The notes under the pieces were generated by a model that was not told where the DNA came from, did no database searches, and saw only the letters and a list, made by a program, of their open reading frames with translations. DNA of 45,492 nt. Source: Pseudomonadota bacterium (GTDB lineage Bacteria; Pseudomonadota; Gammaproteobacteria; Eutrophobiales; Eutrophobiaceae). The position numbers and the translations under genes are program-made. Shown piece after piece: positions 6,428 through 15,361 of this stretch. The stretch lies in assembly GCA_013112535.1 (NCBI GenBank), contig JABFGI010000013.1, positions 1 to 45,492 of the forward strand, in the 5' to 3' direction. Positions within the stretch are counted from its first letter, which is position 1. Every line of letters starts with the position of its first letter.

Positions 6428-7578
6428 AGCAACTGCTCGAAGAACTACAATCTTTACAGAATGAAGTAATCAATATTGTCAGTTCTGTTCCTGAAAAAAA
6501 TTATTCTCAACAGTTTCATCCTGACTTAAGCCCAATTGGCTGGCATCTTGGTCACTGCGTCTATACTGAAACATATTGGATTAGAGAACAGCTCCACGGA
6601 CAGCAAACTATCGACAACTCACTAAAATCACTCTATATCCCTGAACTAAGCAAAAAACAATATCGAGGAGCAGCATTACCCGAAAAAACTGAATTACTTG
6701 AATGGGCACAAACAACCCAATCAGAAAACTGTGAATTGCTTGCATCCATAATTAATGAGCATAACTCGCATCAACTATTAGAAAATAATTATCTAATTTA
6801 TTTTTTAATACAGCACTATTCTCAACACATTGAAACTATGGTTATGGTTTTGACAGAAATGCAGTTACAAAAACCTGATTTCGACTATACCAACACAAAC
6901 AATTTGAAACCTGAAAAACTAATTCCGAAAACTCAAACTATAGATGCAGGGAGATACGAAGTTGGTTTAAGCAAGATGAACTTTGCTTATGATAATGAAC
7001 AACCCAGCCATTCTGTAAAACTGCATAGCTATAACATTGCAACTAAACCTGTTAGTAACAGTGAATATTTACAATTCATAAATGACGATGTTTACAATAA
7101 AAAAACATGTTGGTCTGATGAAGGCTGGCAGTGGATTAATGCTACTCAGTACAAATACCCTCATCATTGGCGTATCGCCAATGATTCTATCTACTATGGC
7201 GTTAACCATGATGGTGCTTATTCATTAGAAAATAACGCTCCTGTTCACGGCTTGAGTTTTTACGAAGCAGAAGCATTTGCGAATTGGCGTGGAGCGCGCC
7301 TACCACATGAACACGAATGGGAAATAGCTTCTATTAAAAATATCATAAAGCAAACTGGACTCGCGTGGGAATGGTGCAATAACACTTTTTATCCCTATCA
7401 CGATTTTTCACCCTATCCTTATGAGGGTTATTCACTACCCTATTTTGATGGGAAACATTATGTGCTGCGCGGTGGTAGTCGCCATACAAAAGGATGTATC
7501 AAACGTACAAGTTTTCGCAATTACTACACAGCAGATAAACGGCATATCTTTGCCGGGTTGCGTTTGATTTACGACTAA
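6424..7578 (+). CDS. EgtB-like non-heme iron enzyme (DinB + FGE-sulfatase domains)
   Basis: A 384-aa protein with the EgtB architecture. The N-terminal DinB-like helical domain carries GWHLGH (His41/His44) and QHYSQHIE (His131/His135), the likely iron ligands. The C-terminal formylglycine-generating-enzyme fold spans about 175-384, with GLSFYEAEAFANWRGARLP, WEWCNNTF.PY..F.PYPY.GYS, VLRGGS, and RNYYTADKRHIFAGLR. EgtB joins a cysteine-type thiol to hercynine; the SenA branch uses a selenosugar. Partnership with the overlapping egtC favours the gamma-Glu-Cys ergothioneine route. No fused methyltransferase is present, unlike OvoA. Subfamily (EgtB against SenA-like) is not certain. Confidence 0.75.
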   Translation: MKQLLEELQSLQNEVINIVSSVPEKNYSQQFHPDLSPIGWHLGHCVYTETYWIREQLHGQQTIDNSLKSLYIPELSKKQYRGAALPEKTELLEWAQTTQSENCELLASIINEHNSHQLLENNYLIYFLIQHYSQHIETMVMVLTEMQLQKPDFDYTNTNNLKPEKLIPKTQTIDAGRYEVGLSKMNFAYDNEQPSHSVKLHSYNIATKPVSNSEYLQFINDDVYNKKTCWSDEGWQWINATQYKYPHHWRIANDSIYYGVNHDGAYSLENNAPVHGLSFYEAEAFANWRGARLPHEHEWEIASIKNIIKQTGLAWEWCNNTFYPYHDFSPYPYEGYSLPYFDGKHYVLRGGSRHTKGCIKRTSFRNYYTADKRHIFAGLRLIYD

Positions 7579-7613
7579 GAGTTCTCTGTAAATAACTATC
7601 CATCCATGCCATA

Positions 7614-8093
7614 TTATTCAGAGGCAGACTCTAATAATTTAATTAACTTCTTATCTTTCGTCTTTTCAGCCATAGTCAAGGCTGTCTTTTCATTTTTATC
7701 TTTTAGTGTCACATCTGCACCTGCATTCAAGAGTACATTAACAACTTCCATTCGCTTATTTGCTACGGCTAACATTAAAGCCGTTTTACCCAGCTCATCT
7801 GCAAGGTTGACATCGACTCCTTCAGCAACCAGTTCCTGAACAATACTTCTATTGCCATAATAAGCGGCGCTCATTAAAGCGGTACGGCCGGCTGTATTTT
7901 TGGAATTCACGTTTATACCAACAGACAACATTGCTTTTACTTGACTTAACCGTCCTTCTTTTGCTGCTGTGTAAAACTTCAATTCGTCCATTTTTTCATC
8001 ATTTTCCTTTTCTGCTGCAAACGACAAAGTCGATCCCGCACTAAATAAGACAAGTAGTAATGAACTGATTAATTGATGTCTAATATGAGTCAT
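7614..8093 (-). CDS. Periplasmic ankyrin-repeat protein
   Basis: A 159-aa protein with a signal peptide (about residues 1-27, cleavage after SFA-A) followed by about four ankyrin repeats from residue 38. These are recognisable by GRTALMSAAYYGN, GKTALMLAVANKR and EKTALTMAEKT, with the VNVLLNAGADV helix. Ankyrin repeats are protein-binding scaffolds. No partner is indicated: the upstream and downstream genes are convergent or divergent. A role in the periplasm is inferred from the signal peptide only. Confidence 0.8.
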   Translation of the reverse strand: MTHIRHQLISSLLLVLFSAGSTLSFAAEKENDEKMDELKFYTAAKEGRLSQVKAMLSVGINVNSKNTAGRTALMSAAYYGNRSIVQELVAEGVDVNLADELGKTALMLAVANKRMEVVNVLLNAGADVTLKDKNEKTALTMAEKTKDKKLIKLLESASE

Positions 8094-8155
8094 AAGTTTA
8101 ATTAAAACTGTTTCGATAGCACTTATATCGACATTTATGACAGAATCTTAACCAA

Positions 8156-8671
8156 ATGACTGAAGAAAATTTTCAAAAACGTATTGGAAACTGGATGGTA
8201 GTCCTCGGCTGGATTCTGGCTATGGGATTACTGTCAATGTATTTTTCTAAATACCTCGATAAGCAAAACAATCCAAATCAAAATCTGGCTTTTAATCAAA
8301 CCGGTATTGATAAGGAAGTCGAGTTACAAAGAAATCGTTACGGGCACTACGTCGCCAATGGCACAATTAATAATCAACCCGTCGTTTTTATGTTAGATAC
8401 AGGCGCAACCAGTATCAGTATTCCCGAAAAAATAGCACAACGATTAAATTTAAAAGCGGGCTTAAAAATGATTGTTGATACTGCTAATGGAGAAATCGAT
8501 GTGTACGCAACAACACTGGATCGTGTCGGCCTTGGTCCTATAGTGCTTTCCAATATTAACGCCAATATCAATCCCTATTTTGAAGGTGACGAAATCCTAC
8601 TGGGCATGAGTTTTCTTAAACATCTCCATTTTTCTCAAGAAGGCGATAAGCTGCTAATTAGACAATACTGA
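8156..8671 (+). CDS. Membrane-anchored retropepsin-like aspartic protease (clan AA)
   Basis: A 171-aa protein with one N-terminal transmembrane segment (about 13-30). A single retropepsin-like domain follows, with the catalytic triplet D81-T-G-A in VVFMLDTGATSISIP, a flap region VDTANGEID, and the closing ILLGMSFLKHL motif. The family is common in proteobacteria and probably acts as a homodimer in the periplasm; its substrates are unknown. It is a single gene, divergent from the ankyrin gene. Confidence 0.85.
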   Translation: MTEENFQKRIGNWMVVLGWILAMGLLSMYFSKYLDKQNNPNQNLAFNQTGIDKEVELQRNRYGHYVANGTINNQPVVFMLDTGATSISIPEKIAQRLNLKAGLKMIVDTANGEIDVYATTLDRVGLGPIVLSNINANINPYFEGDEILLGMSFLKHLHFSQEGDKLLIRQY

Positions 8672-8733
8672 GTAATAATGATTAAAATGTCCTTTATTCA
8701 ATAACTTATAACCAAGCAAACGAGAATAATAAT

Positions 8734-10092
8734 ATGCAGTGGTTGCAGGACAAACTGAATACACTTAGCAGCATTATATGGGGAGAATTTTTACTTATTC
8801 CCTTATTAGCCATCGTCGGTATTTACCTCACTATTGGACTTTACGCCATGCCATGGCGAAAGATTCCACTTGCTTTTAAAACGTTATGGCAAGGACGAAA
8901 AGAATCGTCACATATAGAAGGTGATATCACCCCCTTTCAGGCATTGATGACGGCACTCTCAGCAACAGTCGGTACAGGTAACATTGCCGGAGTGGCCACG
9001 GCCATTTATTTTGGTGGTCCTGGTGCCATTTTCTGGATGTGGGTCATTGCCTTATTTGGCATGGCAACAAAATATGCTGAAGCGGTTCTTGCCGTGAGTT
9101 ATAGACAAACAGACGATTTGGGCAATTATGTTGGTGGCCCAATGTATTACATACACAATGGATTAGGAGACAGTTGGCGCTGGATGGCCGCTTCATTTGC
9201 TTTTTTTGCCATGATTGCAGCATTTGGCATTGGCAATATGGTGCAGTCTCACTCTGTTGCCGATGAAATATATTCAAGCTTTGACATTCCAGTCTGGATT
9301 ACCGGTATCGTCATGGCAACGCTGGCTGCGTTAGTGATTGTCGGTGGCGTTAAACGTATTGCACAGGTCGCCGCAAAACTCGTGCCCTTTATGGCTCTGG
9401 CTTATATTCTGGCTGCGTTAACGATTGTAATCTTAAATATTTCAAAACTGCCCGATGCTATTTCTCTAATATTTCATAGTGCATTTAACGGCTCTGCAGC
9501 AAGCGGTGGATTTCTTGGTGCCACAATATGGATGGCGATTAGATGGGGATTTGCTCGAGGAATCTTTTCGAACGAAGCGGGATTGGGAAGCGCCCCTATT
9601 GCGCACGCAGCCGCACAAACAAATGATCCGGTAAAACAAGGCATGGTTGCTATGCTTGGTACGTTTATCGATACCATTATAATATGCAGTCTTACAGCAT
9701 TTGTAATCATACTGACTGGCACATGGGATAGCGGTTTAAAAGGTGTCAGCATGTCTTCGCAAGCTTTCTCAACCGGACTGTTTGGCTATGGCGGATATAT
9801 TGTCAGTTTTGGATTAGTATTATTTGCCTTCACCACCATACTCGGTTGGAGTTATTACGGAGAACGAAGTGCAGAATATTTATTTGGCACTAAAATTATC
9901 AGGCCTTATCGATTACTGTGGATTTGCGCTATTTTTATCGGCGCAATCATGAAACTGGAACTCGTTTGGACTTTTGCAGATATTCTTAATGGCCTAATGG
10001 CGCTTCCCAATTTAGTAGCCTTACTTTTACTTAGCCCGGTTGTCTTTAGTAAAACCCGCCAATACTTTAACAATAAGAGTTCAACATGGTAA
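8734..10092 (+). CDS. Sodium:alanine/glycine symporter (AGCS family)
   Basis: A 452-aa inner-membrane transporter with about ten hydrophobic segments. The AGCS signature ALMTALSATVGTGNIAGVA lies near residues 71-89, and GIFSNEAGLGSAPIAHAAA and TILGWSYYGERSAEYLFG are also present. It imports alanine or glycine with Na+. The gene overlaps nadC by 7 nt (10086-10092), so the two are probably one transcription unit. Confidence 0.93.
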   Translation: MQWLQDKLNTLSSIIWGEFLLIPLLAIVGIYLTIGLYAMPWRKIPLAFKTLWQGRKESSHIEGDITPFQALMTALSATVGTGNIAGVATAIYFGGPGAIFWMWVIALFGMATKYAEAVLAVSYRQTDDLGNYVGGPMYYIHNGLGDSWRWMAASFAFFAMIAAFGIGNMVQSHSVADEIYSSFDIPVWITGIVMATLAALVIVGGVKRIAQVAAKLVPFMALAYILAALTIVILNISKLPDAISLIFHSAFNGSAASGGFLGATIWMAIRWGFARGIFSNEAGLGSAPIAHAAAQTNDPVKQGMVAMLGTFIDTIIICSLTAFVIILTGTWDSGLKGVSMSSQAFSTGLFGYGGYIVSFGLVLFAFTTILGWSYYGERSAEYLFGTKIIRPYRLLWICAIFIGAIMKLELVWTFADILNGLMALPNLVALLLLSPVVFSKTRQYFNNKSSTW

Positions 10093-10913
10093 TCGAACAA
10101 AGCGAAATTATAGCCAACGTTAAAACAGCATTGAATGAAGACATTGGTAGCGGCGATATTACTGCTGATTTAATACCGGAAAATGCGATTGCATCAGCAA
10201 TACTTATTACTCGAGAGCATGCTACTTTGGCCGGTCGCCAATGGTTTGATGAAGTATTTAATCAATTGGACAAGTCTGTGCAAATTGACTGGCTGGCAAA
10301 TGATGGTGCTGTGATAACACCTAATCAAAAGCTTTGTGAAATTAGTGGTTCTGCACGCTCAATATTAACCGGTGAACGAACTGCGATTAATTTTCTGCAA
10401 ACGCTTTCTGCAACAGCAACATCGGTTGCCAGTTTTGTTAGTTTGATAAAAGATACTGAAACAAAAATTCTCGATACACGAAAAACTATTCCAGGTTTAC
10501 GTCTCGCTCAAAAATATGCTGTGACTTGTGGTGGGGGTAAAAATCATCGTGTTGGACTTTACGATGCAATTTTGATTAAAGAAAATCATATTATAGCGGC
10601 AGGCAGCATTACTGAGGCCATTGCACTGGCCAAGAAAAAAAATGTACCCGTTGAGGTTGAAGTTGAGTCTATACAGGAACTCGAAGAAGCATTAGTAGCC
10701 CAACCAGACCAGGTATTATTGGATAATTTTAATATTGCTCAACTAAATAAAGCAGTTTTGATAACGAAAGGCCGAGCAAAACTGGAAGCATCGGGTAATG
10801 TTGATAAACAGAGTATTCGTGCTATTGCTGAAACCGGCGTTGACTATATTTCGATCGGCGCACTGACTAAACACATTCAGGCAATTGATTTTTCCATGCG
10901 CATTAACTTATAG
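10086..10913 (+). CDS. nadC: Nicotinate-nucleotide diphosphorylase (carboxylating)
   Basis: Quinolinate phosphoribosyltransferase, making nicotinate mononucleotide from quinolinate and PRPP in de novo NAD synthesis. The 275 residues carry the family blocks NEDIGSGDITADLI, GERTAINFLQTLSATAT, DTRKTIPGLR, KYAVTCGGGKNHRVGLYDAILIKENHI, EVEVES, LLDNF and TGVDYISIGALTKH. The start ATG lies inside the end of the symporter gene with AAGAG as a weak ribosome site. A hairpin overlapping its last codons probably ends transcription. Confidence 0.96.
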   Translation: MVIEQSEIIANVKTALNEDIGSGDITADLIPENAIASAILITREHATLAGRQWFDEVFNQLDKSVQIDWLANDGAVITPNQKLCEISGSARSILTGERTAINFLQTLSATATSVASFVSLIKDTETKILDTRKTIPGLRLAQKYAVTCGGGKNHRVGLYDAILIKENHIIAAGSITEAIALAKKKNVPVEVEVESIQELEEALVAQPDQVLLDNFNIAQLNKAVLITKGRAKLEASGNVDKQSIRAIAETGVDYISIGALTKHIQAIDFSMRINL

Positions 10914-10929
10914 ATAATACGCATGGAAA
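10891..10929. terminator. Bidirectional terminator between nadC and fchA
   Basis: Ten paired bases TTTCCATGCG (10891-10900) and CGCATGGAAA (10920-10929), with a 19-nt loop and T-rich flanks on both sides. It serves the convergent genes nadC (+) and fchA (-). The left arm lies within the nadC coding sequence. Confidence 0.55.
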
Positions 10930-10940
10930 TTTTATAGCGT

Positions 10941-11564
10941 TTATAATTTACTTTTAACTAATTCGTAAATCTCTTCCTTCAACGGATCCATCCCCTCCAT
11001 TAAAGACTCCAGTTGTTGACGACGATCATCAGCAAACTCTTTATCTTTTATTCCACCAATATTGATATAAACGTTTAATGCCGCACTTCTTAAACCAGCA
11101 TAACCCGCCAATACTGCAACACCGGCATCACTGATAACATTATTATTACCTTTATCAGCGATAGGCTGACTAAGGTTAATCACTTCTCTGCATAATTTGG
11201 CACATTGTAAAGGAACATCAGTCGCCTCTTTCAAAGCAGCTTGAATTTCGGTTGAACGTGCTGCTTTTTCATCATCCGTTTCTTTTGGCATACCATAAGA
11301 AGCCATAACCCGATTAAATACCACAACATCGTCGTTAATTGCATCAGTTAAGTCGGCTCTTAGTTTTTCAGACTTGGCGAGAATTTCTTTGCACTCTTCT
11401 TCCACATCTTCATGGCCTTTTTTACCAATAGTGAAATTAGCAACCATACTGATCAAAGCAGCACCCATCGCACCGGAAACAGCCGCCGCACCACCACCAC
11501 CCGGTGTTGATGTCTTGCTAGCCAATTTATCCAGAAATGTCTGAATCGTCATATCTTTTATCAT
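10941..11564 (-). CDS. fchA: Methenyl-tetrahydrofolate cyclohydrolase (FchA type)
   Basis: A 207-aa member of the formiminotransferase-cyclodeaminase C-terminal family. TFLDKLASKTSTPGGGGAAA, the SGAMGAALISMVANFTIGKK block, and VISDAGVAVLAGYAGLRSAALNVY agree closely with what I recall of Methylobacterium FchA, which interconverts methenyl-H4F and formyl-H4F. Genome context with mtdA, divergent across 242 bp, supports a methylotrophic H4F branch over histidine degradation. The start has a strong GGAGGGG ribosome site. Confidence 0.9.
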   Translation of the reverse strand: MIKDMTIQTFLDKLASKTSTPGGGGAAAVSGAMGAALISMVANFTIGKKGHEDVEEECKEILAKSEKLRADLTDAINDDVVVFNRVMASYGMPKETDDEKAARSTEIQAALKEATDVPLQCAKLCREVINLSQPIADKGNNNVISDAGVAVLAGYAGLRSAALNVYINIGGIKDKEFADDRRQQLESLMEGMDPLKEEIYELVKSKL

Positions 11565-11680
11565 TTGTTCCCCTCCAGAAACCGCAAAAAGACGGCGATT
11601 ATATGACAGAAGCTCGGAAAACGGTAAGTTTTAGTCTGTTAACAAATCCAGGCTTAAATTAGCAGGTTGTCGCATTATGC

Positions 11681-11707
11681 CGCATCAGGTACCTTATGCG
11701 TTTTTTT
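11681..11707 (+). terminator. Terminator-like hairpin in the fchA/mtdA divergent gap
   Basis: Stem CGCAT-c-AGG / CCT-t-ATGCG (11681-11700) followed by seven T (11701-11707). It reads in the mtdA direction about 100 nt before the mtdA start, with no gene upstream on that strand. The preceding CGCAT at 11671-11675 could pair with the right arm instead. A leader attenuator or the 3' end of a short RNA are both possible. Confidence 0.5.
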
Positions 11708-11779
11708 AATCGACCATTTGGAGGAAATGCGCTCGATTATCACGTAAGTAATTGATTATGTGAGCTTTGTTTTTAAATA

Positions 11780-11785
11780 TATAAT
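11780..11785 (+). promoter_or_regulatory. Possible -10 element of mtdA
   Basis: A consensus TATAAT 22 bp before the mtdA ATG, but without a convincing -35 at normal spacing (TTGATT at 11752-11757 is 22 bp away). Use of this site would give a very short leader and would bypass the hairpin at 11681-11707. An activator-dependent promoter would fit. Confidence 0.35.
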
Positions 11786-11806
11786 ATCCATAGGAACTTA
11801 AAGATT

Positions 11807-12667
11807 ATGAAAAAACTACTTTTCCAACTTGATACCGATGCTCACCCTGCCGTATTTGATACGGTTGTAGCTTACGATGGTGGCGCTGACCATGTTATTG
11901 GTCATGGCAATGTCACACCAGAGAACGTTACACCATTGGTTGAAGGCGCCATATTTACCCGTGCGCCAAAAGAAAAAAAATACACTGCACTTTTTGTAGG
12001 CGGTAGTGATATGGTCGCTGGAGAAAAATTATTTAAAGCCGTTCAAAAAAACTTTTTTGCTGACTTTCGCGTTTCTGTCATGCTCGATAGTAATGGCAGT
12101 AATACAACGGCTGCAGCTGGTGTTGCCAAACTATTAAGTAGTGGTCAAATTAAAGGTAAAAAAGCAGTGGTTCTGGCTGGAACCGGTCCGGTAGGACAAC
12201 GTGCAGCTATCATGCTGGCTAAAGAAGGCGCGAGTGAAGTCGTCGTGAGTTCTCGTGAGGTGAGTCGTGCTGAACAAGCTTGCGCAGATATGAAGAGCAG
12301 TTTTGATGTAGATATCACTCCGGCAGAAGCGTCAGATTGTGATAGTCGAGCAAAGCTGATTGAAGATGCCCAGATTGTCTTCGCTACCGGTGCTGCAGGT
12401 ATTGAATTGCTAAAAGCTGAGCATTGGGAAAACAATAATAATATAGAATTAATGGCTGACGCTAATGCTACACCACCAATTGGTATTGGTGGCAGTGATA
12501 TGATGGACAGAGGTCAGGATCGCCATGGAAAAATCATCTGGGGTGCAATAGGATTCGGTACTCTAAAACTGGCATTACACCGAGCCTGTGTTGAAAAATT
12601 ATTTGAAAGCAATGATCAATTATTTGATGCTGAAGAAATATTCACACTTGCAAAAACGATGGCGTAG
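11807..12667 (+). CDS. mtdA: NADP-dependent methylene-tetrahydrofolate / methylene-H4MPT dehydrogenase
   Basis: A 286-aa protein that follows Methylobacterium MtdA along its length as I recall it. Matching blocks are KKLLFQLDTDAHPAVFD, YDGGADHVIGHGNVTP, MLDSNGSNTTAAAGVA, the Rossmann motif VLAGTGPVGQRAA, and ADANATPPIGIGG, ending in FDAEEIFTLAKTMA. It oxidises or reduces C1 units between methylene and methenyl folates (or methanopterins). With FchA it links formate to the methylene-H4F that feeds the serine cycle or biosynthesis. MtdA is largely confined to methylotrophs, so it is the best clue to lifestyle here. Confidence 0.92.
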   Translation: MKKLLFQLDTDAHPAVFDTVVAYDGGADHVIGHGNVTPENVTPLVEGAIFTRAPKEKKYTALFVGGSDMVAGEKLFKAVQKNFFADFRVSVMLDSNGSNTTAAAGVAKLLSSGQIKGKKAVVLAGTGPVGQRAAIMLAKEGASEVVVSSREVSRAEQACADMKSSFDVDITPAEASDCDSRAKLIEDAQIVFATGAAGIELLKAEHWENNNNIELMADANATPPIGIGGSDMMDRGQDRHGKIIWGAIGFGTLKLALHRACVEKLFESNDQLFDAEEIFTLAKTMA

Positions 12668-12758
12668 AATAGCGAAAAATTAATTTTATTTTTCTACTGG
12701 AAACTATATGAACGCTAATTTAGGTAACATTCCTAAAACTGAATATTCAAGGACGAAT

Positions 12759-13886
12759 ATGTCTCATATTCTTTTGTGTCTATTTTTCATTTTTTCTACA
12801 TCAACTTATGCCGCCACTTATGAAGAAGGAAAACAAGCTTATTTAAGTCAGGACTATGTCCGTGCATTAGAAATCCTTAAACCGCTGGCTGAAAATGGCA
12901 ATTCTCAAGCACAAATAACCTTAGGTCTTATGTATGACTATGGTCATGGTGTGGAAAAGAATGCAGCCGAATCGATGAAATGGTATCTAATGGCTGCTGA
13001 ACAAGGCGTGCCTCTGGTACAGCATGACATTGGCGTGAAATATTTCCAGGGTCAAGGAGTTGAACAAAATTACCTGGAAGCCGCCAAGTGGTGGGAGATG
13101 TCTGCCAATGCTGGTATCTCTGATTCTCAGTTTAATCTTGGTTTAATGTATTACCGTGGTATAGGTATACCAAAAGACTATGTTAAAGCTGCAAATTTAT
13201 TTGAAGCTGCGGCAGATCAAGGACATGGTAACGCACAATATAGTCTGGCTGTTATGTATGCTTTTGGACAAAGCAAAGATAAGAGCTACGCCACAGCACT
13301 AAAATGGTTTAACAAAGCAGCCGACCAGAATGTTGCCCAGGCTCAATTCAATCTGGGTGTTTTTAATGAAAATGGCTATGGTGTTACTAAAAATTTAAAC
13401 AAAGCCAGAGAATGGTATCAGCTTGCTGCTGATCAAGGCTTGCAGGAGGCAATAGAAAAATTACAGGCACTTCCCAAACAGGAATCAGTTGCCATGTCTG
13501 GAAATGATTCGGCACCATCTCTTGAAAAAAAACCAGCAGATACGACGAGCGAAACAAAAATGACAAATGTCAGTCTGCCAAAATCGACTCATGAACTAAA
13601 TATGAGCTCATGGTTACGTCAGCAACCTTCCGATAACTACACTTTACAACTTGCCAGTGTTGTTAGTGAAAAAGATATTATTAAATATATAAAGAATTCC
13701 GGATTTAATTCAAATGCGGGTTATATAGAAGTTATTGTCAATGATATTAACCGTTATACTGCCATCTATGGTTTATATGGTACATATCAAGAAGCTGAGC
13801 TTGCTATTAGTGAATTACCTATGGCAATTCAACAAACCAAGCCCTGGGTTCGTAATACGGGCATTTTGCAGGGTTTATTGCGTTAG
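12759..13886 (+). CDS. Secreted Sel1-repeat protein with C-terminal SPOR domain
   Basis: A signal peptide (MSHILLCLFFIFSTSTYA) is followed by about six Sel1/TPR-like repeats of 36 residues (pattern A...LG.MY..G.GV..N...A..W...AA..G). A Ser/Thr/Lys-rich linker comes next, then a C-terminal SPOR-like domain (YTLQLASV...YTAIYGLYGTYQEAELAI..LP). SPOR domains bind denuded septal peptidoglycan, so a cell-wall role is inferred. The frame is open from an ATG at 12708, but the ATG at 12759 has AAGGA at proper spacing and starts exactly at the signal peptide, so I chose it. Confidence 0.85.
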   Translation: MSHILLCLFFIFSTSTYAATYEEGKQAYLSQDYVRALEILKPLAENGNSQAQITLGLMYDYGHGVEKNAAESMKWYLMAAEQGVPLVQHDIGVKYFQGQGVEQNYLEAAKWWEMSANAGISDSQFNLGLMYYRGIGIPKDYVKAANLFEAAADQGHGNAQYSLAVMYAFGQSKDKSYATALKWFNKAADQNVAQAQFNLGVFNENGYGVTKNLNKAREWYQLAADQGLQEAIEKLQALPKQESVAMSGNDSAPSLEKKPADTTSETKMTNVSLPKSTHELNMSSWLRQQPSDNYTLQLASVVSEKDIIKYIKNSGFNSNAGYIEVIVNDINRYTAIYGLYGTYQEAELAISELPMAIQQTKPWVRNTGILQGLLR

Positions 13887-13909
13887 TGGTTTGAACGAGG
13901 AAAATTATT

Positions 13910-14638
13910 ATGGCCTCGTTTAAAGAGATACTAAATTTCAGCGAAGAAGAACTGTTACAGCTGCTTTATAAATTCAATATTTCAGAAGAGAATGCTGATG
14001 ACAAAGCCGAAACTATTGCGATTCAGTTAAAATTACGCGAAGCACAGTTGGTCTGTGCTATTGGCTTCAATAAAGCTGCAAGAGAGTTACCCGAAATCCC
14101 CCCTATTCTTGGCTTTGAAAACTACGGCAATCTGGTAAACACTCGTAACGAATTCTTTACCATGGATATCTATAAATTATTATCACTGGATAATATTTTA
14201 TCCATTTACTCTATTGTTAAAAACGATGTTAATAACAAGCAAATTATGGAATATTTATTAACAACTCGACTTGAAACCATAGAAAAAAGGATTGAAGAAA
14301 CCGTAAACTCACTTATCATTGATAAATACAAGGAAGAAATGCGCGCTATTTATTCTGATGGGATAGTCGGGATTGATTTTGTTGAAACTCGATTAAATAA
14401 ATCTGACAGTGGCTTTCGTGCCTTGTTGAATGAAGTAACGCTGATTGTCGAAAATAAAATCATACCTGCAGGTGATGTTTTTTTCAGAGAGTCGATATTG
14501 CCTCAAGAAAAAAGAAAATTACTTAATAAAGGCTTAATACCCAGAGAATTGATAGAAACACGACTTAGTGATCAAAACATATCGGATGTCGAAAAGAAAA
14601 TCCTATATGATCACCTTAAATTAAACCGTGAAAGTTAA
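13910..14638 (+). CDS. Conserved hypothetical protein, twin paralogue A
   Basis: A 242-aa soluble, charged, mostly helical protein that I do not recognise. It is a tandem paralogue of the next gene: both open MxSF.E.L and share QLVCAIGFNK near residue 44, an LGF..Y..L...RNE.F..D.Y..L..DNIL.IYS block, IYSDGI/IYTSGI...F...RLNK, and a C-terminal FF..S..P.EK..L...G.I...I..RL repeat. It has no signal peptide or membrane segment. It lies 23 nt after the Sel1-SPOR gene and is likely co-transcribed with it. Confidence 0.75.
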   Translation: MASFKEILNFSEEELLQLLYKFNISEENADDKAETIAIQLKLREAQLVCAIGFNKAARELPEIPPILGFENYGNLVNTRNEFFTMDIYKLLSLDNILSIYSIVKNDVNNKQIMEYLLTTRLETIEKRIEETVNSLIIDKYKEEMRAIYSDGIVGIDFVETRLNKSDSGFRALLNEVTLIVENKIIPAGDVFFRESILPQEKRKLLNKGLIPRELIETRLSDQNISDVEKKILYDHLKLNRES

Positions 14639-14647
14639 TTAAACAAA

Positions 14648-15361
14648 ATGCCAAGTTTCACTGAATTATTAACCGCCTCTGATGATGAACTGGTTCGCAT
14701 ATTTTACAAAACCAGCACAGGTGATGAAACTGATTTCATCAAACGAATTAATATGGTTGCAACTCAACTTGAGTTAAACCATACACAATTGGTTTGTGCT
14801 ATAGGCTTTAATAAACACATTCGTGACCTGACTGACATTCAACAACAACTTGGTTTTCGTTCATACAAATTACTGACTTATCGACAAAACGAATTATTCA
14901 CAACAGACACCTATACACAATTAGCAATAGATAATATTCTGGATATTTATTCAGAACGACTCGAAGATCAGGAAGTACTCGATACATTGCGAGAATTATT
15001 GCATCCACGACTTGAGCATATCGAAGCTGATATAGAAAAAACAGGTGATCCTGCTCATATCATCAGTTATAAAATGGAAATTCATTCGATATACACTTCC
15101 GGTATCGCTGACAAAAAATTTGCTGATGAACGACTTAATAAAGATATTGGTAAATATCGACTGATGGCTAATGAAGCCAATGTCATTATTGATGCCGGTT
15201 ATCACCCTCCTAGCAACCTCTTTTTTATGGATTCGCTGTCTCCTGAAGAAAAAGGTGAGCTAATCGAAGCAGGACACATTAATCAAGACATGATTAAAAA
15301 CCGCCTGCAAAATGCAAAAATCCGTGAAGAAGAGAGGGAACTTCTGGAAGAACACCTCTAA
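14648..15361 (+). CDS. Conserved hypothetical protein, twin paralogue B
   Basis: A 237-aa partner of the preceding gene, starting 9 nt after its stop, so they form one transcription unit. It shares QLVCAIGFNKHIRDL, the NELF/EFF and IYTSGI segments and the terminal FFMDSLSPEEKGELIEAG block with its twin. Divergence is well beyond half of positions, so the duplication is old and both copies appear to be maintained. It is predicted cytoplasmic; the function is unknown. Confidence 0.75.
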   Translation: MPSFTELLTASDDELVRIFYKTSTGDETDFIKRINMVATQLELNHTQLVCAIGFNKHIRDLTDIQQQLGFRSYKLLTYRQNELFTTDTYTQLAIDNILDIYSERLEDQEVLDTLRELLHPRLEHIEADIEKTGDPAHIISYKMEIHSIYTSGIADKKFADERLNKDIGKYRLMANEANVIIDAGYHPPSNLFFMDSLSPEEKGELIEAGHINQDMIKNRLQNAKIREEERELLEEHL

